From assembly GCA_037144355.1 (NCBI GenBank), contig JBAWWY010000005.1, positions 19,286 through 83,285 of the forward strand: a stretch of 64,000 bases of DNA. The letters run 5' to 3'. The notes beneath the pieces were generated by a model. It saw nothing but the letters and a program-made list of their open reading frames with translations. It did no database searches and was not told the origin of the DNA. Made by a program: the position numbers and the translations under genes. Of this stretch, positions 1-8,497 are shown piece after piece; positions within the stretch are counted from its first letter, which is position 1; every line of letters begins with the position of its first letter. Source of the stretch: JBAWWY01 sp037144355 (GTDB taxonomy: Bacteria; Bacillota; Clostridia; Peptostreptococcales; Anaerovoracaceae).

Positions 1-153
1 ATGTCGGAAGATATGTATTCAGCAATGGAATGTAGAGGTTTCACAGGGGAATATCTCATATACAAGAGATTCAAATTCTCGTTCGCCGACTTTGTATTTA
101 TTTTAATCAACATGTGCATACTATTTATCTTTATGTATTTAGGAAGGGTTTAA
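1..153 (+). CDS. EcfT/CbiQ transmembrane subunit, C-terminal fragment
   Basis: This is the last 50 residues of a gene that begins before the window, open from base 1 to TAA at 151-153. The fragment contains AMECRGF, the Ala-Arg-Gly coupling motif of EcfT/CbiQ membrane subunits that contacts the ABC ATPases, followed by one hydrophobic segment (about residues 29-47) ending at the C-terminus. It lies one base upstream of a CbiO-like ATPase gene, the usual order for a cobalt/nickel ECF transporter. The ATG at base 1 is internal, since the fragment is far shorter than the family's roughly 250 residues. The identification is good; the substrate rests on the neighbouring ATPase. Confidence 0.8.
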   Translation: MSEDMYSAMECRGFTGEYLIYKRFKFSFADFVFILINMCILFIFMYLGRV

Positions 154-154
154 A

Positions 155-946
155 ATGATTGATATTAAGGAAGTATCTTACGCATATTCCGGCATTTGCG
201 CCCTAAACAAGGTAAACCTCCATATAAACAAGGGAGAAGCTGTTGCCTTGATGGGAGCAAATGGAAGTGGAAAGTCCACCATGCTCAAATTGATAAACGG
301 CATTGTCTCACCTGATAAAGGTGTATATAAATTCAACGATGAGGAAATAACCCTTAAAAAACTTCAGGATAATAAATTTGCAAAGTCGTTTCACCAAAAA
401 ATCGGATTCATATTTCAGAATTCCGATACGCAGCTATTCTGTGCTAATGTCTATGAGGAGATTGCTTTTGGTCCTAGGCAGATGGGATTTTCCGAAGAGG
501 AAGTCGATGCAAGAGTAAATGATTGCCTCAATCTTTTAAATATTCATGACTTCACTGAAAGGCAGCCTTATCATTTAAGTGGTGGGGAAAAAAGAAAAGT
601 TGCAATAGCTTGTGTTCTTGCCTTGAATCCGGAGGTGCTTGTGCTGGACGAACCTATGAATGGCTTGGATCCAAGAACACAAAGATGGCTTGTGGAGTTC
701 CTTGTTAAACTTAACAAAGCGGGTAAAACTTTAATAACTTCAACTCATAATCTTGAGTTGGTACAGGAGATTTCAAAACGAGCCATCTTATTCGACGAGC
801 ATCATAACATAGTGGCAGATATGCCTACGAACAAATTACTAACAGAGATTGAACTTTTAAAGGAAGTCAACCTCGTTGATGAATATTACCACAAACATGA
901 CGGGAATCATCATGCACATTTTCATTTGCACAATTTTGAACTTTAA
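155..946 (+). CDS. cbiO: Cobalt/nickel ECF transporter ATP-binding protein CbiO
   Basis: ATPase that powers uptake of a transition metal through the EcfT/CbiQ membrane subunit. Visible ABC motifs are Walker A GANGSGKST (residues 34-42), a Q-loop in GFIFQNSDTQLF, the signature LSGGEKRK and Walker B VLVLDEP followed by the D-loop. At 263 residues it has normal length. The last 20 residues hold seven histidines, a metal-binding-looking tail that supports Co or Ni rather than a vitamin as substrate. The ATG at 155 has AGGAAGG at 141-147 and starts one base after the upstream gene's stop, so the two are co-transcribed. Co versus Ni cannot be decided; any S component or riboswitch is outside the window. 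Confidence 0.88.
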   Translation: MIDIKEVSYAYSGICALNKVNLHINKGEAVALMGANGSGKSTMLKLINGIVSPDKGVYKFNDEEITLKKLQDNKFAKSFHQKIGFIFQNSDTQLFCANVYEEIAFGPRQMGFSEEEVDARVNDCLNLLNIHDFTERQPYHLSGGEKRKVAIACVLALNPEVLVLDEPMNGLDPRTQRWLVEFLVKLNKAGKTLITSTHNLELVQEISKRAILFDEHHNIVADMPTNKLLTEIELLKEVNLVDEYYHKHDGNHHAHFHLHNFEL

Positions 947-1091
947 CAATAAAAATTATAATCAATGATTTTCCGCAAACGTAACATTTATTATTCTAAA
1001 TCAATCTAAAATTCTCACCTTGATTCGAATAGCATATTATTTATTTTTTCCAAAAGAAGTATATAATATATTGTACAAGGAGGTGATTCGA

Positions 1092-2477
1092 ATGCCTATC
1101 TTAGGAGCATACATAGTGCCACACCCACCAGTCATTGTCAGCGAAGTGGGGCAGGGCAAGGAAAAAGAGATTCAAAAGACAATAGATGCTTATGAAGAGG
1201 TTGCAAAGCGAATCGCAAAATCAGACCCCGAGACTATTATAGTAATCACGCCACATGCGATTTTATATTCAGACTATATACATATCTCTCCAGGTGTTGG
1301 AAGCAACGGTTCTCTCAGGAAATTTGGAGCGCCTAGTGTTTCTGTTCAGGCGCCATACGATATAGACCTCGTTTCTGCAATTTCATTTGCGGCATCTGAA
1401 GCAGGAATTCCTGCCGGCACAATGGGTGAAAAAGACAACACCCTTGATCATGGCACCCTCGTGCCGCTTTATTTTATCAACCATCATCTTAAACATTACA
1501 ACCTGGTAAGGATTGCCATATCGGGGCTTAGCCGTGAGGAGCATTATAATTTCGGAATTTGCCTAAAGAATGCAGTAGACGAGATTGGAAGAAGCGTTGT
1601 CATAGTCGCCAGCGGTGATTTATCCCACAAGCTTTCAAGTGACGGGCCATATACCTACGCAGAGGAAGGCCCTATTTTTGATAGAGAGATAACAAGAGCC
1701 ATGGAAGAAGCAGACTTCCTGAAATTTCTAAATATTGAAGAGGAACTTTACAATGCTGCAGGAGAATGTGGACTTAATTCCTTCATTATTATGGCGGGAG
1801 CATTGGATAAAACTTCGGTTGAAGCAGACTTGCTATCTTATGAAGGTCCGTTCGGAGTAGGTTATGCAGTTTGTGCATATAAGGTTCTAGGGCAAGACCC
1901 TAGCAGGGACTTTGGGGTTCAATCTAAAACATCTTTAAGTGACCATCTTGTAAAGATTAAGGAAAATGAGGACCCTTATGTCAAACTTGCGAGACAGGCG
2001 TTGGAAACGTATGTGTTGAGTGGGAAAACCATGGAGTTGCCAAAAAATACTCCGACTGAACTTCTTGAAAAAAGGGCAGGAACCTTTGTCACTATTAAAA
2101 AAAATGGCAGGCTACGTGGATGTATAGGCACTATTGGGCCAACTGAACCCACGATTGCGGAAGAAATAATTAGAAATGCAATCAGCTCTGCGGCTTCGGA
2201 TTTCCGTTTTCCGCAAGTAGCAAAGGAAGAATTAGCTCAACTCGTCTATAGCGTTGACGTCCTAAGCACACCAGAACCGGTCCAAAACAGGGGACAACTT
2301 GACGTGAAACGTTATGGAGTCATTGCCACATCAGGACGAAAGAGGGGCTTGCTGCTTCCCAACTTGGAAAATGTTTCAACTGTAGATGAGCAAATATCAA
2401 TCGCTTTACAGAAGGGAAGCATTTCTCCGGATGCCGCATATAACCTGGAACGTTTTGAGGTGGTGAGGCACCATTGA
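1092..2477 (+). CDS. AmmeMemoRadiSam proteins B and A fused (Memo/LigB-like plus AMMECR1)
   Basis: Two-domain protein of 461 residues. Residues 1 to about 270 form a Memo domain, a relative of LigB extradiol dioxygenases, opening with MPILGAYIVPHPP and containing conserved His/Asp segments such as DHGTLVPLYF and SGDLSHK. Residues about 290-461 form an AMMECR1 domain with the hallmark LRGCIGT. The start is ATG 1092 behind AAGGAGGTG (about 1079-1087); a TTG at 1020 in the same frame lacks such a site. The radical SAM partner begins inside its last codons (ATTGA-type overlap at 2474-2477), so translation is coupled. The trio is widespread in anaerobes and its reaction is unknown; here A and B are one polypeptide. 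Confidence 0.88.
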   Translation: MPILGAYIVPHPPVIVSEVGQGKEKEIQKTIDAYEEVAKRIAKSDPETIIVITPHAILYSDYIHISPGVGSNGSLRKFGAPSVSVQAPYDIDLVSAISFAASEAGIPAGTMGEKDNTLDHGTLVPLYFINHHLKHYNLVRIAISGLSREEHYNFGICLKNAVDEIGRSVVIVASGDLSHKLSSDGPYTYAEEGPIFDREITRAMEEADFLKFLNIEEELYNAAGECGLNSFIIMAGALDKTSVEADLLSYEGPFGVGYAVCAYKVLGQDPSRDFGVQSKTSLSDHLVKIKENEDPYVKLARQALETYVLSGKTMELPKNTPTELLEKRAGTFVTIKKNGRLRGCIGTIGPTEPTIAEEIIRNAISSAASDFRFPQVAKEELAQLVYSVDVLSTPEPVQNRGQLDVKRYGVIATSGRKRGLLLPNLENVSTVDEQISIALQKGSISPDAAYNLERFEVVRHH

Positions 2478-3352
2478 AAGAAGCTCATTATTACAAAAAT
2501 TACAAAACCCAAGATGATGAAAATGATATAGTCCAATGTGAATTGTGCCCCCATTTTTGCTTGATACATGAAGGGAAGAGGGGTATTTGTCATGCAAGAC
2601 TTAATGAAAAAGGTGTGCTTTATGCAGAAAGCTTTGGACAAATCACATCAATTGCCCTGGACCCAATTGAAAAAAAGCCATTGATGTTGTTCAACCCGGG
2701 GCATTTCATATTGTCGGTTGGCAGTTATGGTTGTAATTTCAAGTGTAGTTTCTGCCAAAATCATAGCATTTCAATGGCAGGGAAGGATGATCAAAGAACA
2801 AGCTTTATCTCTCCGGATGAACTTATTTCAAAGGCAATTGATATGATTCCCAACTGGAATATCGGTGTGGCTTTTACATATAATGAACCATTGATTAGCT
2901 ACGAATATGTTTCAGAATGTTCAAAGCTGGCACACCAGAAAAAACTGAAAACTGTGCTGGTTACCAATGGATTTATCAATGAAAAGCCTTTGCTGGAATT
3001 GCTGCCATTTATTGATGCTATGAATATCGACTTGAAAAGTTTCTCTCCAAGCTTTTACAAAAAGATCGGAGGGCTGATTGAACCGGTAAAGAGAACTATT
3101 GAGATCTCAGCAAAAGCCTGTCATGTGGAAATCACAACCTTAATAATTCCTGGGGAAAATGACAGCCCAGATGAAATGGATGCATTATCCTCTTGGATTG
3201 CTTCAATTGATAGTAATATTCCACTTCATATCTCCCGTTTTTTCCCAAGATATAAAATGACTGGCAAGCCATCAACTCCCGAAGATACAATTTATCTGCT
3301 TTCTGAAATTGCGCGTAAGCACCTCATCCATGTATATGAAGGGAATTTGTAA
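2474..3352 (+). CDS. AmmeMemoRadiSam system radical SAM enzyme
   Basis: Radical SAM protein of 292 residues, related to pyruvate formate-lyase activating enzymes. The SAM-binding [4Fe-4S] motif CX3CX2C is at Cys87, Cys91 and Cys94 within GCNFKCSFCQN. An N-terminal set of cysteines (22, 25, 29, 39; CELCPHFC and GIC) is typical of this subfamily and could hold a further cluster. The start is TTG at 2474 behind GGTGAGG, overlapping the stop of the A/B fusion by 4 bp. It probably acts on, or with, the fused Memo-AMMECR1 protein. The substrate is not known for the family. A good terminator follows. Confidence 0.88.
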   Translation: MKEAHYYKNYKTQDDENDIVQCELCPHFCLIHEGKRGICHARLNEKGVLYAESFGQITSIALDPIEKKPLMLFNPGHFILSVGSYGCNFKCSFCQNHSISMAGKDDQRTSFISPDELISKAIDMIPNWNIGVAFTYNEPLISYEYVSECSKLAHQKKLKTVLVTNGFINEKPLLELLPFIDAMNIDLKSFSPSFYKKIGGLIEPVKRTIEISAKACHVEITTLIIPGENDSPDEMDALSSWIASIDSNIPLHISRFFPRYKMTGKPSTPEDTIYLLSEIARKHLIHVYEGNL

Positions 3353-3365
3353 AACTTCAACGAAT

Positions 3366-3410
3366 AAAAATCAATATACACAAAAAAACACATGTGGATA
3401 TTGATTTTTT
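3366..3410 (+). terminator. Rho-independent terminator after the radical SAM gene
   Basis: Twelve-base arms AAAAATCAATAT (3366-3377) and ATATTGATTTTT (3398-3409) pair around a 20-nt loop, and the right arm runs into T6. It lies 13 bases after the stop codon. Confidence 0.75.
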
Positions 3411-3445
3411 CTTTCAGATTGATAAAATAAATGTACATAGAAGCC

Positions 3446-3478
3446 TTGGATATCATCTCGGATTTTGATGATATTCAA
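3446..3478 (+). repeat. Inverted repeat in leader of the stalk-domain protein gene
   Basis: TTGGATATCATC (3446-3457) pairs with GATGATATTCAA (3467-3478) across a 9-nt loop, with one G-T pair. It has no T-run, so it looks more like an operator or 5' UTR structure than a terminator. The rest of 3411-3606 is AT-rich with no other structure I recognise. Confidence 0.4.
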
Positions 3479-3606
3479 TTTAGATGCGAATATTGAAGTG
3501 AAAGCAATGTAAGCAAATCTAGCCAGCAAGTTAATATACGTATTAGAGAGAAGAACCTACATTGATAATTGCGCAATCTTCGCTTAAATGAGAGGAATGA
3601 GTGGTT

Positions 3607-5694
3607 ATGAGAAAAAAAATATTATCTTGGTTTGTTGTAGTTCTTTTGGTTTCAACAATGTTTCCAACTCAGGTATTTGGAGGTAGTGTGCTTGTAGCAC
3701 CTGAAGTTGTAAGCGCAACAACCAACGAGGCTGGAGATACTATCACCATTACATTTGACAAGGATATGGCAGATCCATCAGCAGACGTGGATAGCTTCAT
3801 AGTCAATATCAATGGGTATAGTTCTTGGTCTCCAACTACCCAGGCAGTTGCCGTGACCAGCGCTGCAATAAGCACTGACCCGGCTCAAATTGACTTAACT
3901 TTGGGAACACCACTTAAGAGGGGCGATATTATAACCTTTGACTATGTTCCAGGGAATGTGGCAGCGCTAGATAGTACCACTCTTGCAGCTATTTCGGCAG
4001 AACCTGTAACCAATGCGGTTCCTGTTGTTATAGAATCCAATCTTGTTGGTGACTGGCAGGCGTATGACCATGTTGGCAATTGGGGAGAGAGCCCCTTCAC
4101 AACTGGCGACGATCCAAGGGGTAACGCATACAACAGGCATATTGTAATTGATGGAGCAGAAATTACTTTTTATGGATATGGATCGCCAGCTTATAAAGAT
4201 TTTCTTTACTTCCCAAGCGATGAAACTGCCGCAAAAGGATTCGACTTCGATCTCGATATAAGCGGAGTTATTTATCACAGCATGGAAGGCGGCGGCTTCA
4301 TGTTCAATACACAGATTATTGATGGATTGTTATCCGGATATTGTGTTTTGATTCGGGATGGCGGATATTATGACGATCAAGATGTATATATCCCCGGGAA
4401 TATAGCTAAACTATATCAAATTGATGGAATAGACGTGGATGATTTCCATGATGGCTTGGCAGGGGATATGGACAATCCCGCATATATTACAGAACTTGAC
4501 TCTGCAACTTTGACAGATGGGAATTTACACTCTATCAGACTGGAAACATCTGCAACTACCGTTGATTTATGGGATGGAACAACAAAGCTAATTGACAACT
4601 TTTCACTTCCTGAAGCATACGGAAATGGAATCGGCATGATAGCAAGTTATCGTTCCCATGGATGCAGCCAACTCTCCATATTCAAGTTCAGCAACTTGAA
4701 TATTAACGGTATCGCGAATTTGGACGCAGTATTAGCTGGTACTAGGGCAAACTTGACATTTTCTCCACTTGAAGGGGCCACTGGCGTAAGTGTGGAACAA
4801 TCATTGGACGGAATAACTTTTACACCAGCCACGCTATTAACTCCAATAACTGTATCTTCAACGACTGCAACAGTTACTGGTCTCGCCAGCAAAACAACAT
4901 ATTATTTCAGGCTGGTAATAACTGGAGGGAAATTCGATGGTCTATCCAAGGTAGCAACGGCAGAATTTGCCCCAGGACCTATTGTAGACCTTGAGGCTTC
5001 AGGGGGCAACAGCTCTGCAAATCTTACTTTTTCAGCACCAGAAGGAGCGACAGGCATTGTAGTTAAGCAATCCACGGATGGAGCAATTTATATTGATTCG
5101 GAAATAACTGAGACCTTGACCGAATCATCCACCAGCGCTACGGTTACCGGATTGATCAACGGACAAGAGTATAGCTTCAAGTTGATTGTAACGGGTGGCG
5201 CTTATGCTGGACAATCAAACATTGCGACAGCAACTCCAAGGGTTAGACATAATGGGGGAAGCGTGGAACCAGTAGTGGAAACACCTCCTGACATGTTGCT
5301 TTTCAGTGTTGGGAATACGGATTCATTCCTAAAATTAGGAACTGGAAATGAAATCCGCAAGCCAATGGATGTAGCGCCAATCATAACAGGAAATCGTACT
5401 TTGCTGCCAATCAGGTTTGTTATTGAGCCATTGGGAGGTAAAATTTTATGGAGCCAATCAGAAAAGAAGGTAACAATTACTAGGGGTGACATCACAATTG
5501 AACTTTGGATTGGTAACAATACAGCTAAAGTCAATGGCGTTTCAAAGATAATCGACCCTGACAATTTAAATGTAAAACCGTTATTGATCTATCCCGGACG
5601 AACGATGCTGCCACTAAGGTTTATCTCTGAAACACTGGGATGCAACGTTGAATGGAACCAGGAAACCCAACAAATAACAATTACAAACTGGTAA
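3607..5694 (+). CDS. Secreted multidomain protein with C-terminal stalk (copper amine oxidase N-like) domain
   Basis: Exported surface protein of about 695 residues with unknown ligand. A signal peptide (KK, then a hydrophobic stretch ending near VFGG) is followed by an Ig-like domain of the SbsA/SwmB type (about 30-140, with TITFDKDM). A region that may be a concanavalin/laminin-G-like sandwich spans about 145-370. Two fibronectin-like repeats follow, sharing ANLTFS...EGATG and TATVTGL (about 370-460 and 465-545). A C-terminal stalk domain (about 570-695) has paired RTLLPIRFV and RTMLPLRFI motifs. ATG 3607 is preferred because AGAGGA (3591-3596) is 10 bases away; GTG 3601 in frame would be only 4 bases away. 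No catalytic motif is seen. Confidence 0.75.
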   Translation: MRKKILSWFVVVLLVSTMFPTQVFGGSVLVAPEVVSATTNEAGDTITITFDKDMADPSADVDSFIVNINGYSSWSPTTQAVAVTSAAISTDPAQIDLTLGTPLKRGDIITFDYVPGNVAALDSTTLAAISAEPVTNAVPVVIESNLVGDWQAYDHVGNWGESPFTTGDDPRGNAYNRHIVIDGAEITFYGYGSPAYKDFLYFPSDETAAKGFDFDLDISGVIYHSMEGGGFMFNTQIIDGLLSGYCVLIRDGGYYDDQDVYIPGNIAKLYQIDGIDVDDFHDGLAGDMDNPAYITELDSATLTDGNLHSIRLETSATTVDLWDGTTKLIDNFSLPEAYGNGIGMIASYRSHGCSQLSIFKFSNLNINGIANLDAVLAGTRANLTFSPLEGATGVSVEQSLDGITFTPATLLTPITVSSTTATVTGLASKTTYYFRLVITGGKFDGLSKVATAEFAPGPIVDLEASGGNSSANLTFSAPEGATGIVVKQSTDGAIYIDSEITETLTESSTSATVTGLINGQEYSFKLIVTGGAYAGQSNIATATPRVRHNGGSVEPVVETPPDMLLFSVGNTDSFLKLGTGNEIRKPMDVAPIITGNRTLLPIRFVIEPLGGKILWSQSEKKVTITRGDITIELWIGNNTAKVNGVSKIIDPDNLNVKPLLIYPGRTMLPLRFISETLGCNVEWNQETQQITITNW

Positions 5695-5759
5695 GGTTAT
5701 ACTATTAATTAAAAATTGTACAATGTAAATAAATAAGAATTTTGAAGCATGAGAAAACT

Positions 5760-5821
5760 AAAATGCTCCCCCAGATTTGGCAGTCATCTAATGAGATCTG
5801 CTACCTTGAGGGGAGCATTTT
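5760..5821 (+). terminator. Branched hairpin terminator after the stalk-domain protein gene
   Basis: Outer arms AAAATGCTCCCC (5760-5771) and GGGGAGCATTTT (5810-5821) pair perfectly. The 38-nt loop itself folds (GCAG..ATCT with AGAT.CTGC), giving a Y-shaped element. The right arm ends in TTTT. The rest of 5695-5966 is AT-rich spacer. Confidence 0.6.
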
Positions 5822-5966
5822 ATATATACCCAAATTCATTATAAAAACTATACAACAATAACATATTTATTAATAAAATGTGGCATATTAGTTATGTTTT
5901 ATAATACTATAATTAATTATGGAAATTTTAAAATAATTTATCAAATATTAATTCGGAGGTGTTATT

Positions 5967-8306
5967 TTGAAAAGAAAATTATTAAGCATCTGTCTCACAA
6001 CAGCTCTCATCATGAGCAGTATCAGCCCAGCCTTTGCAGGATCGTATACCGTGAAATCCGGGGATGTGCTATGGAAGATTGCATCGCAATATGGGACCAC
6101 CTGGCAGGAATTGGCAAAACTTAACAAACTTAATAATCCAAATCTAATTTTCCCAAATCAGATAATAAACACTCCAGAAAAAACCACTCCTATTCCAGTT
6201 CCACCGATAAAGGTGCCGGACGTTTCAAAAGTGGAAAAGTCATATGCTGATTATGTTAAATCTGCAGACGTTAAATACGCTTATAACATCGCAGATCAAT
6301 TATCCAGCAATCCAGAATTTTTCAACTCGGATCTTGGCGGCAGAAATTCGGGAAGCGACGCTGAACATAGGGCGGCAGATTTTCTAGCTCAAAAAATGAC
6401 TGAAATCGGACTAAAGGATGTATCGAAAGATGCCTTCAATGTTGCCAAATGGCAGTTCAATGGATCAACTTTAACAATAGATGGTGATAAAACAGTAATC
6501 AAGCCGTATTCGTATGCTTCAGGGGGAACTTCCCCAGAAGGTATCAGCAATGAATTGGTATACGTTGGGCAGGGAACAGCTCCTGATTACGCTAATATAG
6601 ATGTAAAGGGAAAGATAGTTCTTGTTGACATCAATCAGAGGGCAAATTGGTGGGTGACATTGCCTACTTTGGAAGCATCATTAAAAGGTGCATCTGCCAT
6701 ATTGACAGTGCAAAGAGGTGGATTTGCTGAAATTGCCTCGGACGCATTGAATTCCCAAGACATGTGTGGTCCAGTTACCATACCATCTCTTAGTATAAGC
6801 GCCAAGGATGGAGACTATCTCATTGCGCTAACTAAAAAAGGTATTGTGAATGTAAATCTTAAGGTTGACAACATAGTAGAGCCAGGAGGAACCAGTTATA
6901 ATATCGTTGGAGAAATTCCAGGGAAGAACCCAAATGAAATGGTCATAGTGGGAGATCATTATGATGCCCATTTCCTTGGATTCCAGGATAATGGCTGTGC
7001 AGTAGGATTGACACTGGCAATTGCCAAAGGAATGATTGATTCAAATTACAAGCCTGAAAGAACAATTGTATTCATACTTCATGGATCAGAAGAATATGGG
7101 GCAATAAATTCAGCATCCGACTGGTCGATTGGCGCTTGGAACCAAGTTTTCAAAATTCATCCAGAATGGGTTGGAAAGGCATTAACATATATCAACTTCG
7201 AACTTCCAGCATATGAATTTGAAAAAGTAACCAGAACAGATTCGGCTCCGGAACTTCAGACATTTATTACGGACTTTGCAAAAAATAATCCTAATGCGCC
7301 CCAGCCTGTAGGAGTATTCCCAGGTGGAGTTGTTCCTGGCCTTGACACTTATACATACTCGGATGATTTCTCATATCAGATGGCAGGGATACCTTCTGCA
7401 GTAAATGGATTTTTATTCAAGTCGGATAATTCCGATGTAAATGATTTCTATTATAAAATTTACCACTCCCAATATGACAATAAAAGCACATACAACGAAG
7501 CCGCACTAAAATACAATTTGAAATACTATGGATCACTGGCAATGGCCATTGATCAAAGCCCATCTTTAGAGCTTGATTTCACTAAGCAATACGATAGAAT
7601 GTCCACAACCTTCAATGCGGATATTGCAAAAGCCGCTGGAGCAGATGTAATATCATACCAGGCTGCTTTAACAGACTTGAAGACTTCTGCGACTACTTCG
7701 CACAATGAAACTATGGCGCTTAATAAGCTGTATAAGGAAAAACTAGCAGCAGGGGCAACGGAAGAAGTTCTTGCTCCTATCTGGGAGGCTGCTATGAAAG
7801 CAAACAAGGTGAACCTGGAAGCTTTCAAAATGGTTTCGGATAATTTCATAATGACATCAGCAGGTACTTCTCCAATAGTAGGACATGAATATTATCAGAA
7901 CAATATTTCGTATATGGTTGATTCAATCGATTCTCTAAAAAAAGGCGATGTGAATAATGTTGTCGACAATTTACTTTGGCAGGTCAACGGATTGATAAAT
8001 TACTATGCATACTCCTTTGACAAAGAGGTAGTTGACCATATGTACGCACAGCTCCACAACAACAAAGGCAATTTATATTGGAGCACTGGAAAAGTAATGC
8101 AAGATGCCGATGTGTATGACCTTACCTTATCTCTTAACGGTAAATATGGCACTAAAGGTGATTTCTCAGATGAAATTTCCAAATTGCAGGTGCAAGTCGC
8201 AAATCAGCAAATACTGCTTAAGGACATAATAGCCAAGGAAACTATGGCTGCAAAAGCAATAACTGCAAAACTTAAGGAAATCAACCTTTCAGAAGCCCTA
8301 AATTAA
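5967..8306 (+). CDS. Secreted LysM-M28 family zinc aminopeptidase-like protein
   Basis: Extracellular peptidase of 779 residues, probably anchored to peptidoglycan. The signal peptide is residues 1-24 (cleavage after AFA). One LysM domain (about 26-69, YTVKSGDVLWKIA...LIFPNQ) is followed by a Pro-rich linker. A protease-associated insert (about 190-300) precedes the M28 catalytic core. Probable zinc ligands are in GDHYDAH (about 330-334), FQDNG (about 341), the catalytic pair HGSEEYG (about 372-378), YSDDFSY (about 465) and YHSQYDN (about 500). The last 250 residues are helical with no assigned domain. The start is TTG 5967 behind CGGAGGTG; no in-frame ATG keeps the signal peptide. The substrate is unknown. 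Confidence 0.85.
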   Translation: MKRKLLSICLTTALIMSSISPAFAGSYTVKSGDVLWKIASQYGTTWQELAKLNKLNNPNLIFPNQIINTPEKTTPIPVPPIKVPDVSKVEKSYADYVKSADVKYAYNIADQLSSNPEFFNSDLGGRNSGSDAEHRAADFLAQKMTEIGLKDVSKDAFNVAKWQFNGSTLTIDGDKTVIKPYSYASGGTSPEGISNELVYVGQGTAPDYANIDVKGKIVLVDINQRANWWVTLPTLEASLKGASAILTVQRGGFAEIASDALNSQDMCGPVTIPSLSISAKDGDYLIALTKKGIVNVNLKVDNIVEPGGTSYNIVGEIPGKNPNEMVIVGDHYDAHFLGFQDNGCAVGLTLAIAKGMIDSNYKPERTIVFILHGSEEYGAINSASDWSIGAWNQVFKIHPEWVGKALTYINFELPAYEFEKVTRTDSAPELQTFITDFAKNNPNAPQPVGVFPGGVVPGLDTYTYSDDFSYQMAGIPSAVNGFLFKSDNSDVNDFYYKIYHSQYDNKSTYNEAALKYNLKYYGSLAMAIDQSPSLELDFTKQYDRMSTTFNADIAKAAGADVISYQAALTDLKTSATTSHNETMALNKLYKEKLAAGATEEVLAPIWEAAMKANKVNLEAFKMVSDNFIMTSAGTSPIVGHEYYQNNISYMVDSIDSLKKGDVNNVVDNLLWQVNGLINYYAYSFDKEVVDHMYAQLHNNKGNLYWSTGKVMQDADVYDLTLSLNGKYGTKGDFSDEISKLQVQVANQQILLKDIIAKETMAAKAITAKLKEINLSEALN

Positions 8307-8323
8307 AAAAATAAAATACTCAA

Positions 8324-8380
8324 GAGGCCTTCTCAAAACCATGTCTAACGACATTATGGAGAGACGGCCTCATTTTTTTT
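8324..8380 (+). terminator. Rho-independent terminator after the M28 peptidase gene
   Basis: GAGGCC (8324-8329) pairs with GGCCTC (8366-8371), with additional CTC/GAG pairing inside, followed by T8 at 8373-8380. Confidence 0.75.
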
Positions 8381-8497
8381 GCCTTTGGTTTCGTAATTTA
8401 GGAAGTAAGTGATATAATGAGGAATATGAAAAAGTAAATTGAGAATGAAATAAAGAGAAAAAATGTAAATTTTCAATCTTGAGGGGAGTTGATATAA

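Noticed and set aside
8381..8497. M-box magnesium riboswitch before mgtA
   Set aside because: Only about 117 nt remain after the upstream terminator and no M-box conserved segments or expression-platform hairpin are visible.
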